Positions 1 through 8,800 of a stretch of 28,527 nt of DNA are shown here, piece by piece. The translations under genes and the position numbers were made by a program. How positions within the stretch are numbered: position 1 is the stretch's first letter; each line of letters begins with the position of its first letter. The DNA is from a virus: positions 1 through 28,527 of the IMG/VR virus record IMGVR_UViG_3300032271_001254; one strand, 5' to 3'. The notes beneath the pieces were generated by a model. The model was not told where the DNA came from, made no database searches, and was given only the letters and a program-made list of their open reading frames with translations.

Positions 1-393
1 ATGACAGTAAACGGAAACGTTAACACCCAACCAACAGGCGTTGCCAAAGTTGGAACACTCGGTGGTCGTTTCACAGTTTATCGTGACACTCGTACAGATG
101 CTCAGTATCTAGCAGGTCAGAGATCAAACCCAATTGAGTACGCTCTTCTCGGTTACAAGGGAACAGAATACTATGACACTGGTATCGTTTACTGCCCCTA
201 TATTCCTGTCATGATTCAGCGTACAGTCGGACCTAACGACTTCAGCCCACGAGTTGGACTGATGACCCGTTACGGAGTCGTAGATTATATCTTCGGCGCA
301 TCCCTCTACTACCATGTAATCATCGTCAAGGGACTAGGCTACAGTTCCGGGGGCTTCCTCGGCGGTGCTAACGGTCAGGTATCTTACCTCTAA
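1..393 (+). CDS. 23: Major capsid protein gp23-like, C-terminal fragment (5' end outside window)
   Basis: The 130 visible residues look like the C-terminal end of a T4 gp23-type major capsid protein, which forms the hexamers of the head shell. The family-like signature is the run of short motifs GYKGTEYYDTG, VYCPYIPV and FSPRVGLMTRYGVV, which ends most gp23 homologues. Family members are usually 450-550 aa, so the ATG at base 1 is almost certainly an internal Met and the gene starts to the left of the window. Codon use differs visibly from the downstream genes: many C-ending codons and a much higher GC content, as expected for the most highly expressed phage protein. A strong intrinsic terminator follows 28 nt after the stop. 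Identification rests on recalled family motifs and agrees with the other T4-type genes in the window. Confidence 0.85.
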   Translation: MTVNGNVNTQPTGVAKVGTLGGRFTVYRDTRTDAQYLAGQRSNPIEYALLGYKGTEYYDTGIVYCPYIPVMIQRTVGPNDFSPRVGLMTRYGVVDYIFGASLYYHVIIVKGLGYSSGGFLGGANGQVSYL

Positions 394-421
394 TCGTTCG
401 AGAACCTCAGTTCACAAAAGA

Positions 422-455
422 AACCCATCCTCGCAAGAGGGTGGGTTTTCTTTTT
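422..455 (+). terminator. Rho-independent terminator of the capsid gene
   Basis: An 11-bp stem (422-432 paired with 437-447, one G-T wobble) is closed by a GCAA tetraloop of the GNRA class and followed by a T-rich tract (446-455, TTTTCTTTTT). It lies just after the gp23 stop and before the next promoter. This is the only classical GC-rich intrinsic terminator seen in the window. Confidence 0.93.
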
Positions 456-457
456 GT

Positions 458-485
458 TTGCATAATTTATTGTTTTTGGTATAAT
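458..485 (+). promoter_or_regulatory. Sigma70-like promoter for the kinase-like gene
   Basis: A TTGCAT -35 element (458-463), a 16-bp spacer and a perfect TATAAT -10 element (480-485) lie directly after the capsid terminator. The -10 ends 6 nt before the ATG at 492, so the predicted transcript would begin at or within a base or two of the start codon. The element is seen directly; activity is inferred. Confidence 0.75.
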
Positions 486-491
486 TTAACC

Positions 492-1022
492 ATGAGATAT
501 GCACTCACGGGTTCACATGGAGTAGGTAAAACCTCCATAATCAATGGTTTGGAAGATTTTTTAATAGAAAAGCACATTACTGCTATTACTAATAGCTCAA
601 GAGCTAGAAACATCAAGGCATCTGGCTTGAATATCAACGATAAAGCAGACGATATTACAGAACTTCTTATCGCTTCCAATCATATTAGCCATTTTAGTAA
701 TGATAATTGGTTTGCAGATAGATCAATTATTGATACATATGCTTATGCAGAGGTCAGTCACAGAAGAGGCAACATCTCAGCAAAGACTTTTAATACAATA
801 TCACATCTTGCCGTTAATTTTGTAGGTCTCTATGATATTATATTCTATATTCCTATAGAATTTGACATGGTAAGTGATGGAATTCGTAAAGATGACGAGT
901 CTTATAGGAAAGAAGTAGACAAAGAAATCGTCAATTTTTTAGAATATCACAAAAAATTTGAAATATTGAGTGGATCTGTAGAAAACCGTGTCTCTAAAGC
1001 ACAAAGTCTTATCGATCTTTAG
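492..1022 (+). CDS. P-loop NTPase, AAA/nucleotide-kinase-like
   Basis: A 176-aa cytosolic P-loop protein. The Walker A motif GSHGVGKTS sits at residues 7-15, right after the first beta strand. The segment FADRSIIDTYAYAEV (about 75-90) resembles the strand and acidic/Arg motif after which nucleotide kinases bind substrate. A late charged helix (DGIRKDDESYRKEVDKEI) recalls the lid region of AAA_28/NadR-type and deoxynucleotide kinases. The probable role is phosphorylation of a small molecule such as a nucleotide, but the substrate cannot be read from the sequence. The reading frame is open upstream to 441, inside the terminator stem, so ATG 492 is chosen; it sits 6 nt after a perfect TATAAT. 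There is no Shine-Dalgarno sequence. Its 3' end overlaps the convergent small-terminase gene by 14 nt. Confidence 0.8.
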   Translation: MRYALTGSHGVGKTSIINGLEDFLIEKHITAITNSSRARNIKASGLNINDKADDITELLIASNHISHFSNDNWFADRSIIDTYAYAEVSHRRGNISAKTFNTISHLAVNFVGLYDIIFYIPIEFDMVSDGIRKDDESYRKEVDKEIVNFLEYHKKFEILSGSVENRVSKAQSLIDL

Positions 1023-1491
1023 AAAATTCGCCTTCTATAAGCTCAATCTTCTCTTTCTTTCCGCTATCCTTGTCAAATAGCTTCTTCATGACATCATCTC
1101 TAGTAGCTATCATGATATTATTGGTCTGTGTTCCAATTGGAAGAGCCTTGGAGCCACTTGCTTCTACCTTTGCTACTTCTAGGTTATTCTTATGTTGTTT
1201 GGTTTGTAAATTAATTTTATTGAGGTTATCAATTGCCTTTGTTACTGCACCCATTAATTGAGCTAATGCAGCTATTTCTTTAGGATCTTGACCAGCAGCA
1301 ACAGTATCTTTTAAATTAACCACTGTTTCCAATCCCAATTCGATAACTTCAGCAGTCTTTCTATAGACATAATCACTGACATTATCATCATTAAGATGTT
1401 GTACTTCTGTTTGTCTTTTTTGAGGAATTGAAGGAACAGCATCCCCTTTCAATTGCTCTACAATTGCGTCTATCTCATCTGATGAATCCAT
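1009..1491 (-). CDS. 16: Probable small terminase subunit (gp16-like)
   Basis: A 160-aa, mostly helical, charged protein; T4 gp16 is 164 aa. The small terminase recognises viral DNA and regulates the large terminase motor during head filling. The layout matches gp16-like proteins of T4-type phages: an acidic N-terminus, a central pair of long helices (about 40-105, with EVIELGLETVVNLKDTVAAG then LAQLMGAVTKAIDNLNKINLQ), and a C-terminal TNNIMIATRDDVMKKLF motif, which corresponds to the TNN-x-F-VGSTAEL-type tail of that family. It lies on the strand opposite to the capsid gene and is convergent with the kinase gene (14-nt overlap). A TAAATA late-type motif sits 6 nt before its ATG. The assignment is from family resemblance, not a search; an unrelated coiled-coil protein is the alternative. 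Confidence 0.6.
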   Translation of the reverse strand: MDSSDEIDAIVEQLKGDAVPSIPQKRQTEVQHLNDDNVSDYVYRKTAEVIELGLETVVNLKDTVAAGQDPKEIAALAQLMGAVTKAIDNLNKINLQTKQHKNNLEVAKVEASGSKALPIGTQTNNIMIATRDDVMKKLFDKDSGKKEKIELIEGEFSKDR

Positions 1492-1497
1492 TTAAAA

Positions 1498-1505
1498 TAT
1501 TTAGT
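1498..1505 (-). promoter_or_regulatory. Late-promoter-like motif upstream of the small terminase gene
   Basis: Read on the minus strand, ACTAAATA (1505-1498) matches the core of the T4 late promoter TATAAATA (6 of 8). It lies exactly 6 nt before the ATG at 1491, the same geometry as two other minus-strand structural genes in the window. It overlaps the first base of the -35 element of the divergent early-type promoter. Confidence 0.5.
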
Positions 1506-1532
1506 TGATTATTTACAAATTACTAGTAGAAT
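1505..1532 (+). promoter_or_regulatory. Sigma70-like promoter for the dUTPase-like gene
   Basis: TTGATT (1505-1510), a 16-bp spacer and TAGAAT (1527-1532) are followed 6 nt later by the ATG at 1539. Spacer and distance to the start codon are identical to those of the promoter at 458-485. Confidence 0.6.
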
Positions 1533-1538
1533 ATTGAT

Positions 1539-1925
1539 ATGTTCACAGAACCAAAGTTTCTTCTGTCAAAGACAGATACAGAGGCAAAGATGCCATTTAA
1601 AATGGATATAAACCATACAGGATATATTCTTTCCTCTATTGAAGAAGTTATAATAAATCCGAAATCTTTTCAAGTTATAAGAACAGGTATCAAAGTGGAT
1701 GATATAATCAAAGGAGCATGGATATCAGTTCTACCAGATAAAGAACTTCTAGATGTCTATAATATTTCCCCATTAAATCAGTATTATGACAATACCTTTA
1801 GAGAAGAAATAAAAATAAAGTTGTATAATTTTTCTGATACACTATACTTGATTAAAAAGGGAAGCCATATAGCATCTATTGCTTTTATGCCACTTCTTAC
1901 TATGGAGCCAATTTGGAATGAATAA
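1539..1925 (+). CDS. dUTPase-fold protein, probably catalytically degenerate
   Basis: A 128-aa protein whose pattern follows the trimeric dUTPase / dCTP-deaminase fold. It has the strand IINPKSFQVIRTGIKV (about 38-53), GAW-x-x-VLPDKE where the PRS motif 2 is expected (59-69), YYDNTFREEIKIKLYN (82-97) in the place of motif 3 (IDxDYRGEI), and IKKGSHIASIAF (105-116) as motif 4 (GxRIAQL). The motif 3 Asp seems kept (D84), but the uracil-contacting Tyr is Phe (F87), motif 1 lacks its Asp, motif 2 lacks Arg-Ser, and the chain ends shortly after motif 4 with no glycine-rich motif 5. It may therefore be a non-enzymatic binding or structural member of the fold. The clamp-loader gene follows after 9 nt. 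ATG 1539 has no Shine-Dalgarno sequence but does have a promoter 6 nt upstream. Confidence 0.6.
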   Translation: MFTEPKFLLSKTDTEAKMPFKMDINHTGYILSSIEEVIINPKSFQVIRTGIKVDDIIKGAWISVLPDKELLDVYNISPLNQYYDNTFREEIKIKLYNFSDTLYLIKKGSHIASIAFMPLLTMEPIWNE

Positions 1926-1934
1926 AATATACAA

Positions 1935-2882
1935 ATGAAAGAGAATTTTTACGACAAGCTTTGGGTGGAAGCATATAGACCTAAAACTCTAAAAGATTTA
2001 ATATTATCTGAAGAAAATAAAGAATTTTTTTCTTCTATAAAAGAAGACATTCCTAATCTTTTATTTTATGGTTCTCCGGGTACTGGTAAAAGTACACTAG
2101 CTAAGATCATTGTTAATGATATTCTAAAGTGTCAGTATCTCTATATCAATGCTTCTGATGAGAATGGTATTGATACCATCAGAAACAAGGTTATTAGCTT
2201 TGCACAGACACGTTCTATTGATGCAAAGAAGAAGGTGGTGATCCTTGAAGAAGCTGATGGTCTTACTGGTGAATCTCTTAGAATCCTTCGTAATGTCATG
2301 GAGGAATATGTGGACACTACACGCTTTATATTGACCGCAAACTACATTAATAAGATCATTGAGCCTATTAGGTCACGTTGTATGCTCTTCAAGCTACAAA
2401 ACGATATTACGGCCTGTTTAAGCCGTTGTGTGACCATTCTAAAGGCAGAGAACATTAAGGCTCTTGGTGATGATAAATCTAAGTTTGTTGAGTTCATTAC
2501 AGATAGATATCCTGATCTTAGAAGAATCATTAATGATCTCCAAAAGTTTTGCGTAACTGGAGAACTCATTATACCTGATAACAATGAACTCTTGGATCTG
2601 GCTGGCTATATTATCAAAGGATTAACTATGTCTCGTCTTTCTTCTCTGGATATTAGAAAGAAGGTTATAGAGTCAGAGAAGAGCTTTAATAATGACTATC
2701 AACAGCTTTTAAAGAATATGTTTGATTATGTATATTCTTCTGTAGACCTTCCAGAAAAGGCTAAAAAGTCTTTTTTAGTGGATATCGGAGAATATCTATA
2801 TCGAGATAACTTTGTTCTCGATCATGAGATTAACTTCTTCTGTTGTATTTTGGCTATGGAAGCCTCTATTACTTCTTCTTAG
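1935..2882 (+). CDS. 44: Sliding-clamp loader large subunit (gp44-like AAA+ ATPase)
   Basis: A 315-aa clamp-loader ATPase; T4 gp44 is 319 aa. With gp62 it opens and loads the gp45 sliding clamp onto primed DNA for replication and, in T4, late transcription. Seen directly: the N-terminal LWVEAYRPKTLKDLI box typical of RFC/DnaX-like loaders (9-23), Walker A GSPGTGKST (46-54), Walker B VVILEEADG (101-109), sensor 1 TAN (134-136) and the SRC motif (147-149) that supplies the trans arginine finger in this family. The C-terminal helical collar follows (about 225-315). The order upstream is dUTPase-like gene, 9-nt gap, this gene, so the two are probably co-transcribed. No gp62 or gp45 gene is in the window. 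The 3' end overlaps the convergent gene by 14 nt. Identification is confident. Confidence 0.92.
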   Translation: MKENFYDKLWVEAYRPKTLKDLILSEENKEFFSSIKEDIPNLLFYGSPGTGKSTLAKIIVNDILKCQYLYINASDENGIDTIRNKVISFAQTRSIDAKKKVVILEEADGLTGESLRILRNVMEEYVDTTRFILTANYINKIIEPIRSRCMLFKLQNDITACLSRCVTILKAENIKALGDDKSKFVEFITDRYPDLRRIINDLQKFCVTGELIIPDNNELLDLAGYIIKGLTMSRLSSLDIRKKVIESEKSFNNDYQQLLKNMFDYVYSSVDLPEKAKKSFLVDIGEYLYRDNFVLDHEINFFCCILAMEASITSS

Positions 2883-3498
2883 ACTTTGATTTCTTACCAC
2901 TTAAGAAGTTCTTTGATCTCTTAGGACCATTGAAGTATTTCTTCTCTTTAGCTACAAAAGCTTTAATCTTGGTGTTCTTCTCAGGAAGCTTTGCATCCAA
3001 TGAGTGATTATCAAGAGCCTTGAAATCATCAACATTAACTGGTGTAGGCTTACTCTGAACATAATCCTGATAGTGTTCATACTTGTTAGGAACACCCTGC
3101 ACAGGAGGAAGATTGATACCAAAATCAAGAACTTCTATAAGTCTATAATCACCGGGAACATTAAATTCACTATATTCAGTTGGTGTTTTTACTGTTCTAG
3201 GATCGGTTTTAATGGTAAGAATAATGTTATTTATTCCACCTGCTAAATCATTAGCATCTTTGGCAGATGCATTTGTACTAGGAGAAGCAATATCATGTAT
3301 GAAGAAAAATAAATTAGGATTCTCTTTGATAGAACCTCTGAGCCACTGATCAAAAGTAGAGTCTTTCTGATAATGTGTCTTGTAGAAATCAGAATTGAAA
3401 AATTCAGGACGGAGCTTTACTGGAGTGTTTGTACGGAAACCTCCATTAGAATAATGCGTGAATGCTTTTTCACAAAGTGTTTCAAATTTTTTGTTCAT
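2869..3498 (-). CDS. Conserved phage protein of unknown function, Lys-rich C-terminus
   Basis: A 209-aa soluble protein with no membrane segment. The N-terminus (KFETLCEKAFTHYSNGGFRTNTPVKLRPEF) resembles a family of T4-type phage proteins whose members start with a short helix, an NGGF motif and a beta-rich middle. I cannot assign a function; a virion or head-associated role is a guess from its location. The last 40 residues are strongly basic and end in GKKSKSKKK, so nucleic acid binding is possible. There are two possible starts: ATG 3516 and ATG 3498. The second is chosen because it lies 8 nt after a GGTAAATA late-type motif and begins MNKKFE like its relatives. Divergent from gp25, convergent with the clamp loader (14-nt overlap). 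Confidence 0.7.
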   Translation of the reverse strand: MNKKFETLCEKAFTHYSNGGFRTNTPVKLRPEFFNSDFYKTHYQKDSTFDQWLRGSIKENPNLFFFIHDIASPSTNASAKDANDLAGGINNIILTIKTDPRTVKTPTEYSEFNVPGDYRLIEVLDFGINLPPVQGVPNKYEHYQDYVQSKPTPVNVDDFKALDNHSLDAKLPEKNTKIKAFVAKEKKYFNGPKRSKNFLSGKKSKSKKK

Positions 3499-3513
3499 AT
3501 ATTGGATATTTAC

Positions 3514-3521
3514 CATAAATA
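3514..3521 (+). promoter_or_regulatory. Late-promoter-like motif of the baseplate wedge operon
   Basis: CATAAATA differs at one position from the T4 late promoter TATAAATA and lies 10 nt before the gp25 ATG. The reverse strand of the same short divergent region carries two GGTAAATA motifs pointing at the opposite gene, so the region looks like a compact bidirectional late promoter. Confidence 0.55.
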
Positions 3522-3531
3522 TTTACCTAAG

Positions 3532-4038
3532 ATGGCTACTATTTATATAGATAATTTAATAAAACCAAAAAGCCTATTTTCTCCAAATAATAAGCTTACC
3601 AATCCTACTAATCCTAATGATCCTGTTTATACTGATTTGCACTTAGATTTAGGATTTGTTAAAGGAATAGGAAATGGTTTAGATCCCCATCAATCAAATG
3701 ATGTAGTAGTTGATCATGATTCTAATGCTATTAAAAATTCTCTTTTTAATATATTCACAACAAGACCCGGAGAAAAAATACTTAATCCATCGTTTGGTGC
3801 AGCTTTAGATCAATTCTTATTTGAAAGTGTTTCTGATATTAAAGCTAGAATAATAGGTAATCAGATATTAAAAACCATAGCACAATTTGAACCAAGAATA
3901 GAAGTTCTTAATTTACAGATTGCACCTTTGCCTGATCAAAATATGTATTATGTTATGTTCCAGTATAAATTATTAAATGTAGGAATAACAGATACGTTCC
4001 AAATAAACTTTCAACAACATAATGTTAATATAGTATGA
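3532..4038 (+). CDS. 25: Baseplate wedge protein gp25-like
   Basis: A 168-aa member of the GPW/gp25 family. It is a wedge core protein that joins gp6 and gp53 around the tail tube end and helps start sheath assembly; it is lysozyme-like only in name. The family signature is clear: NSLFNIFTTRPGEKILNP (69-86), the FGAALDQFLFE segment (89-98) and the RIEVLNLQI strand (122-130) followed by a YYVMFQYKL strand. An open frame extends upstream to 3373 but runs through the oppositely oriented gene, so ATG 3532 is taken; the translated product then starts MATIYIDNL. The stop codon overlaps the gp6 start as ATGA (4035-4038), so translation is probably coupled. Confidence 0.9.
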   Translation: MATIYIDNLIKPKSLFSPNNKLTNPTNPNDPVYTDLHLDLGFVKGIGNGLDPHQSNDVVVDHDSNAIKNSLFNIFTTRPGEKILNPSFGAALDQFLFESVSDIKARIIGNQILKTIAQFEPRIEVLNLQIAPLPDQNMYYVMFQYKLLNVGITDTFQINFQQHNVNIV

Positions 4039-5846
4039 ACAATCCAAATCCAATAGTTCCTTTTGATAAAAATTCTTATATAGCCTTTGATGGTCTTAGT
4101 ATAAGAGATATTATAGTAAATCGTCTTAATCAAAGTCAGATATTCACTGATCAAAATTATCAAGGATCTAATCTTTCTGCTTTAATTGATATTATAAGTT
4201 ATACGTTTAGTAATCTTTTATATTATTTAAATAAAACATCAGCAGAGAGTATGTTTTCAGAAGCTCAGGTTTATGAAAACATGAATAGAATTGTTAAAAT
4301 TTTAAATTATAAACCAGTAGGTAGACTAGGACAGAATTTACCATTTAAATTAATAGCAACTGATTCTCTTCCTATAGGAAGTTATTTTATTCCAAGATAT
4401 AGTTATATTACTGTAGGTAATACTTCTTATTCTTTAAATCAAGATATTGTTTTTTCGAAAACAATAAATGGACAATCACAGATAGAAGATGTTAATAACA
4501 ATTATTTATTGTATCAAGGATTATTCAAGGAATATCCTACATATACTGCTTTAGGTATAGCAGATGAAGTTTTATTTTTAGCATTAAATGAATCAACATA
4601 TATAGACCATTTTAATATCTTTGTTTATGTTAAACCTGCAAATTCCACAACATGGGAACAATGGAGTAATGTTACTGAAATGTTCTTACATGGATCTGAT
4701 GAACCCATATATACCACAAGATTTAATGAAAATTTAATATATGAGATTACATTTGGCAATGGTATAAACGGAAAACAACTTAATCCGGGAGATCAAGTTG
4801 CTGTATACTATTTAAGTATCGATCCAAATGCAAAACCTCTTGCTCCAAATTCTATAGATTATAAAGCAATAATACAATACAATACACAACAATATAATAA
4901 AATATTATTAGATACTTCATATAACTATGAACAGAAATTAAATCCTGCACAATTTAATACTATAGCCCTTTTAAATGATTATCCATCTAATTCATATTCT
5001 GATTATGAAACTGTGGATATGATACGAGAAAAAGCTCCTCTTGTTTTTAAATCTCAAAATAGATTGGTTACCGTAACTGATTATGAAAATTATGTAAAAA
5101 TAAATTATTCTAATATAATTTCAGACGTTAAAGTTGTTAACAATGATGATTATTTAAGAGGACATATCAAATATCTTTACAATATAGGATTAAATTCTCC
5201 ACAAACACAAACGCAGATATTATATAATCAGATTAAATTTGCAAATAGTTGTAATTTTAATAATATATATGTTTATACAACACCAAATAACTATTTGCAG
5301 GATTATCTTTTACCTCCACAAAAAGAATTAATACTTAATGATTTAAAAAATACAAAAACAATAACCACAAATATTGTAATGATGGATCCTGTCTATATGT
5401 ATTTAGATTTTTATACAAGATCACCAATCACTGATCCTACGATAGATGATTTATCTAAAAGTGTACTTAGAATTATAAAATCACCAACAACAAAAAGATC
5501 ATCAGCTGCTATTTTAACCGATGTTAAAACTATCTTTAATAGTTATTTTAACAATACTGTTAATAGATTAGATCAACTTATTGATTTATATCAGATAGCT
5601 TCTGATATTTTATCACTAGATGGTGTTAAAAACATACAAACATACAGATATGATACAGATACATCAATAAAAGGTATATCAGTTTTAATGTGGAATAATT
5701 TATATCCTTATCAGGATGCAACTGTTCATACACAAAATATAAATTTAGAATATTTCCAATATCCTGTTTTCAATAATATAGAAAATATAACATCTAGAAT
5801 AGAAGTTGTTGATGTTAATGGAAGTGTAAAACCAGTTGATTTTTAA
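4035..5846 (+). CDS. 6: Baseplate wedge protein gp6-like
   Basis: A 603-aa protein; T4 gp6 is 660 aa. gp6 dimers form the inner ring of the baseplate that changes shape when the sheath contracts. Recognised from the N-terminal pattern (short helix SIRDIIVNRLNQ, then GSNLSALIDIISYTFSNLLYYLNKTSAESMF split over about 40-78, where gp6/baseplate-J proteins carry the helical hairpin NLxxLxDxxAY), the EAQVYENMNRIVKILNYKPVG segment, and the mid-protein LVTVTDYENYVK motif near residue 350, typical of baseplate-J/gp6. It also fits by position: it directly follows gp25 with ATGA overlap and precedes the gp7-like gene by 3 nt. No Shine-Dalgarno sequence is present at the start. Confidence 0.85.
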   Translation: MNNPNPIVPFDKNSYIAFDGLSIRDIIVNRLNQSQIFTDQNYQGSNLSALIDIISYTFSNLLYYLNKTSAESMFSEAQVYENMNRIVKILNYKPVGRLGQNLPFKLIATDSLPIGSYFIPRYSYITVGNTSYSLNQDIVFSKTINGQSQIEDVNNNYLLYQGLFKEYPTYTALGIADEVLFLALNESTYIDHFNIFVYVKPANSTTWEQWSNVTEMFLHGSDEPIYTTRFNENLIYEITFGNGINGKQLNPGDQVAVYYLSIDPNAKPLAPNSIDYKAIIQYNTQQYNKILLDTSYNYEQKLNPAQFNTIALLNDYPSNSYSDYETVDMIREKAPLVFKSQNRLVTVTDYENYVKINYSNIISDVKVVNNDDYLRGHIKYLYNIGLNSPQTQTQILYNQIKFANSCNFNNIYVYTTPNNYLQDYLLPPQKELILNDLKNTKTITTNIVMMDPVYMYLDFYTRSPITDPTIDDLSKSVLRIIKSPTTKRSSAAILTDVKTIFNSYFNNTVNRLDQLIDLYQIASDILSLDGVKNIQTYRYDTDTSIKGISVLMWNNLYPYQDATVHTQNINLEYFQYPVFNNIENITSRIEVVDVNGSVKPVDF

Positions 5847-5849
5847 AAA

Positions 5850-8800
5850 ATGGCAAATATAGATCAAAACCAATTTTTTTCTTTAAGTGCAGGAAATTAT
5901 TATAGTATAATTCCTTCGTTTACAGCAATCGGAGGAATTACTAATGTATATGCAGTAAACATTCCTGAAGGAATGTCATTGAATAATACAACTGGTGCTA
6001 TATACGGAACTCCAGTTAATCAAGGAAAGTCTTTTATATATTATAATGTTTCAGATTCTATCAATACAGCTTCTACTATTTTAAATTTTACTATATTTTT
6101 TAGTAATACTGCGAAAACAAATATACAAGTTAGTCCTCAGAATGGATATGCAAATATAACAAATTTTCAATTCACATCATATGTCCCTGCAAGTCTTTCT
6201 GCTTATGCTTATCTTTGGAATTTTGGTGACGGAAATACCAGTAATGTACCAAATCCTACACATTTTTATAATTTGCCGGGAACATATAATGTAACTTTTG
6301 ATGCTTATACACCAACTGGAGTAAAAACTTTAGCATTATCTGTTAAAACGGATTTAAAATTAAATGAATCTTTATATTTCGAATATGTGCCTCCTCCAAC
6401 ATTTGCAGGTCATTATAATAGATATCCTTTTAGAATAAATTTTACTTCTTCTGTAAAAGGACCACATATAATTGATTTAGGAGCACAATATTCAAAATCA
6501 TATGAAGCACAAATACCTTCAAATAAATGGTCATTCTTAAGACCAGAATGGAGATTTTTAGATTTAAATGGTAATGTAGTCAATAATATATATCCAACTA
6601 ATGAAGTTGAAATATACTGTGATTCACAAGGTAATTTAAATTATACTGGAAATGGATATTTTGTAGGTGTTAGTGGAAGTTATCAATTTTATTTTGTTGA
6701 TGATCTTTATAATGTTGATCAAGCAATAACTTCTCAGCCATATACTACTATTATAGCAACTCTTAGAACATCAGGTATAAGAGCATTTAGTGATAGTAAT
6801 AATTTAGATAAAAACATACCCGGATTTAGTAATAGTTTAGCTTCAGCTGCTATACCTTATATTTTCTATTGGAGATCTCCTGACAACTTAAGAATAAGTG
6901 AAAATGGAGCAAGAGATTATGTAAATCCAAGATGGCCCCAAGCTGTTCAAAATATGGTGATAACAGCAAATTATAAAAATCCCATTCCTGATCCTTGGCC
7001 TGATGGTAATGGAATAAGTCTATTCAATCCAGATGGTGCATTTGCTAGATATATACCAACAAACAACACTGATGTTTTAAAATTAAATGTAACTACTCAA
7101 GGATTTAGTGCAAATATATTACCTCAACCAATAACATTTCAAGGTGTGGATAATACTGGATTTAAAACTGCTGGGTATTATAAAGGAAAATTTACAACCA
7201 ATACCGTTTCGGCTTTAAATGCAACTATTTCTGCATCTTTAACATATCATGTACCAACACTAACTGCTCAATTTTTTAATCCTATACTTTGGATTTCAAA
7301 TCCAGCCAATACTTCAATGACAATTGCACAATATTTTTATAATCCTGCATTGTCAGCAGCAATAAATTCACCTAATTTAAATGTTGCACATGTTTATAAT
7401 TTTCAAGTTCCTTTTATAACAAATGATCTAGTTGCACTAACTGGTTCACAATTGATAAAAAGCGTAGCCCCTTTACCTGCTCCTTCATATCATGCATGGG
7501 CTGTAGATTCGGAACTTAATTACATATATAGAATATCTTCTTTTGGTAAAATATTATGTGCATTAGATCTTTCTAATGAAATACAAAAATTTAATTTAGT
7601 TTCAGAACCTATTACTAGCTTTGGTATATTATCTGGAAATGATATAAGAATAGATGGAAATCAAAATTTTTATGTTTCTTTAAATCATAGTTTATCTGTA
7701 TTAAAATTTAATAATGTAGGTCATATGATAGGAGCTTTTACACCTACAAAATTCTTACCACAAACAAATCCACCTTCACAGTATTATCCTGAGAATGTTG
7801 CTCCATATATAGATATAGATAATCAAAATAATCTTTGGGTAACATATAATAATAGTGTAACCTCCGCAATAGTTAAATATGACCAAAAAGGTAGAAAGTT
7901 ATTTTCTACTGTACCACCTTTAAATCCTAAAAATATTATAGTAGATTCAAATAATAATATTTGGATAGCATATTTGGGAAGTAATTCGAATTATACATTA
8001 GAAAAAAGAGATCAGTATGGTAATATTATTAAGTCTTATTATCCTATAAAAAATTTAAAATATATAAATTTAGATTATAAACAAAATCCTTGGTTTACTT
8101 TTAGTTATAGTTGGGTAGGAACAATTGATACATCTACAGGATCTGTATTTCTTCTTAATCTTTCAGGTACTAATCAAAAATTTACAAATTTAGGATCATG
8201 GACAGATGTTAATCAAAATTTAAATACTACTGCTTTAGGAGGAATAGGAGGAGACCAAAAGGGAAGAGTTTTTGTTATAAATTCTTTAGAAGATAACATG
8301 TATGTTATAGATAGTAATTCTAAAAATATTTTAAATAAATTTCATTTAAATTCAAACAGTTCAGCAATAGCTGATGGTGATTGGACATGTTTAAATTGGT
8401 TAAATAAATTTGCTTCAAAATATACAAGTTATTATATACCAAATAGTTCGTATGTAACATTAAATGGTATTTCTAAACCTTTAAACTTTTTACAACATCA
8501 AAGTTATGATATCTTTAAAAAGAATGAAAATTTTGATATAGTTACACAAATGAAGTCTTTAGCATTCGTTCCTTCGCTAAGAGATAGTAATGTATTATTT
8601 GATGAATTTTTTGGATCAATATTAGGAAAATATCCATTTAATCATACTGATTTAGGATTAGAATCTTATGAAAAAATAGCAAATTTTGTTTCTAATCATA
8701 AAGATGTTGATTATTGTAATATTGATCAACTTTATGATTTAGCAGCTTCAATAGGACTTTCTATTGAAGATTTTAGATTAGATTATCCAGAGGCTATTGA

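Noticed and set aside
124-315. 63-aa open frame on the minus strand inside the capsid gene
   Set aside because: Lies antisense within the gp23-like coding region, with no promoter and no recognisable protein features.
441-491. N-terminal extension of the kinase-like gene from a GTG
   Set aside because: Begins inside the terminator stem and runs through the promoter; the family-like N-terminus starts at ATG 492.
3373-3531. N-terminal extension of the gp25-like gene
   Set aside because: Overlaps the divergent gene, and the translated part is Cys/Phe-rich and unlike gp25.
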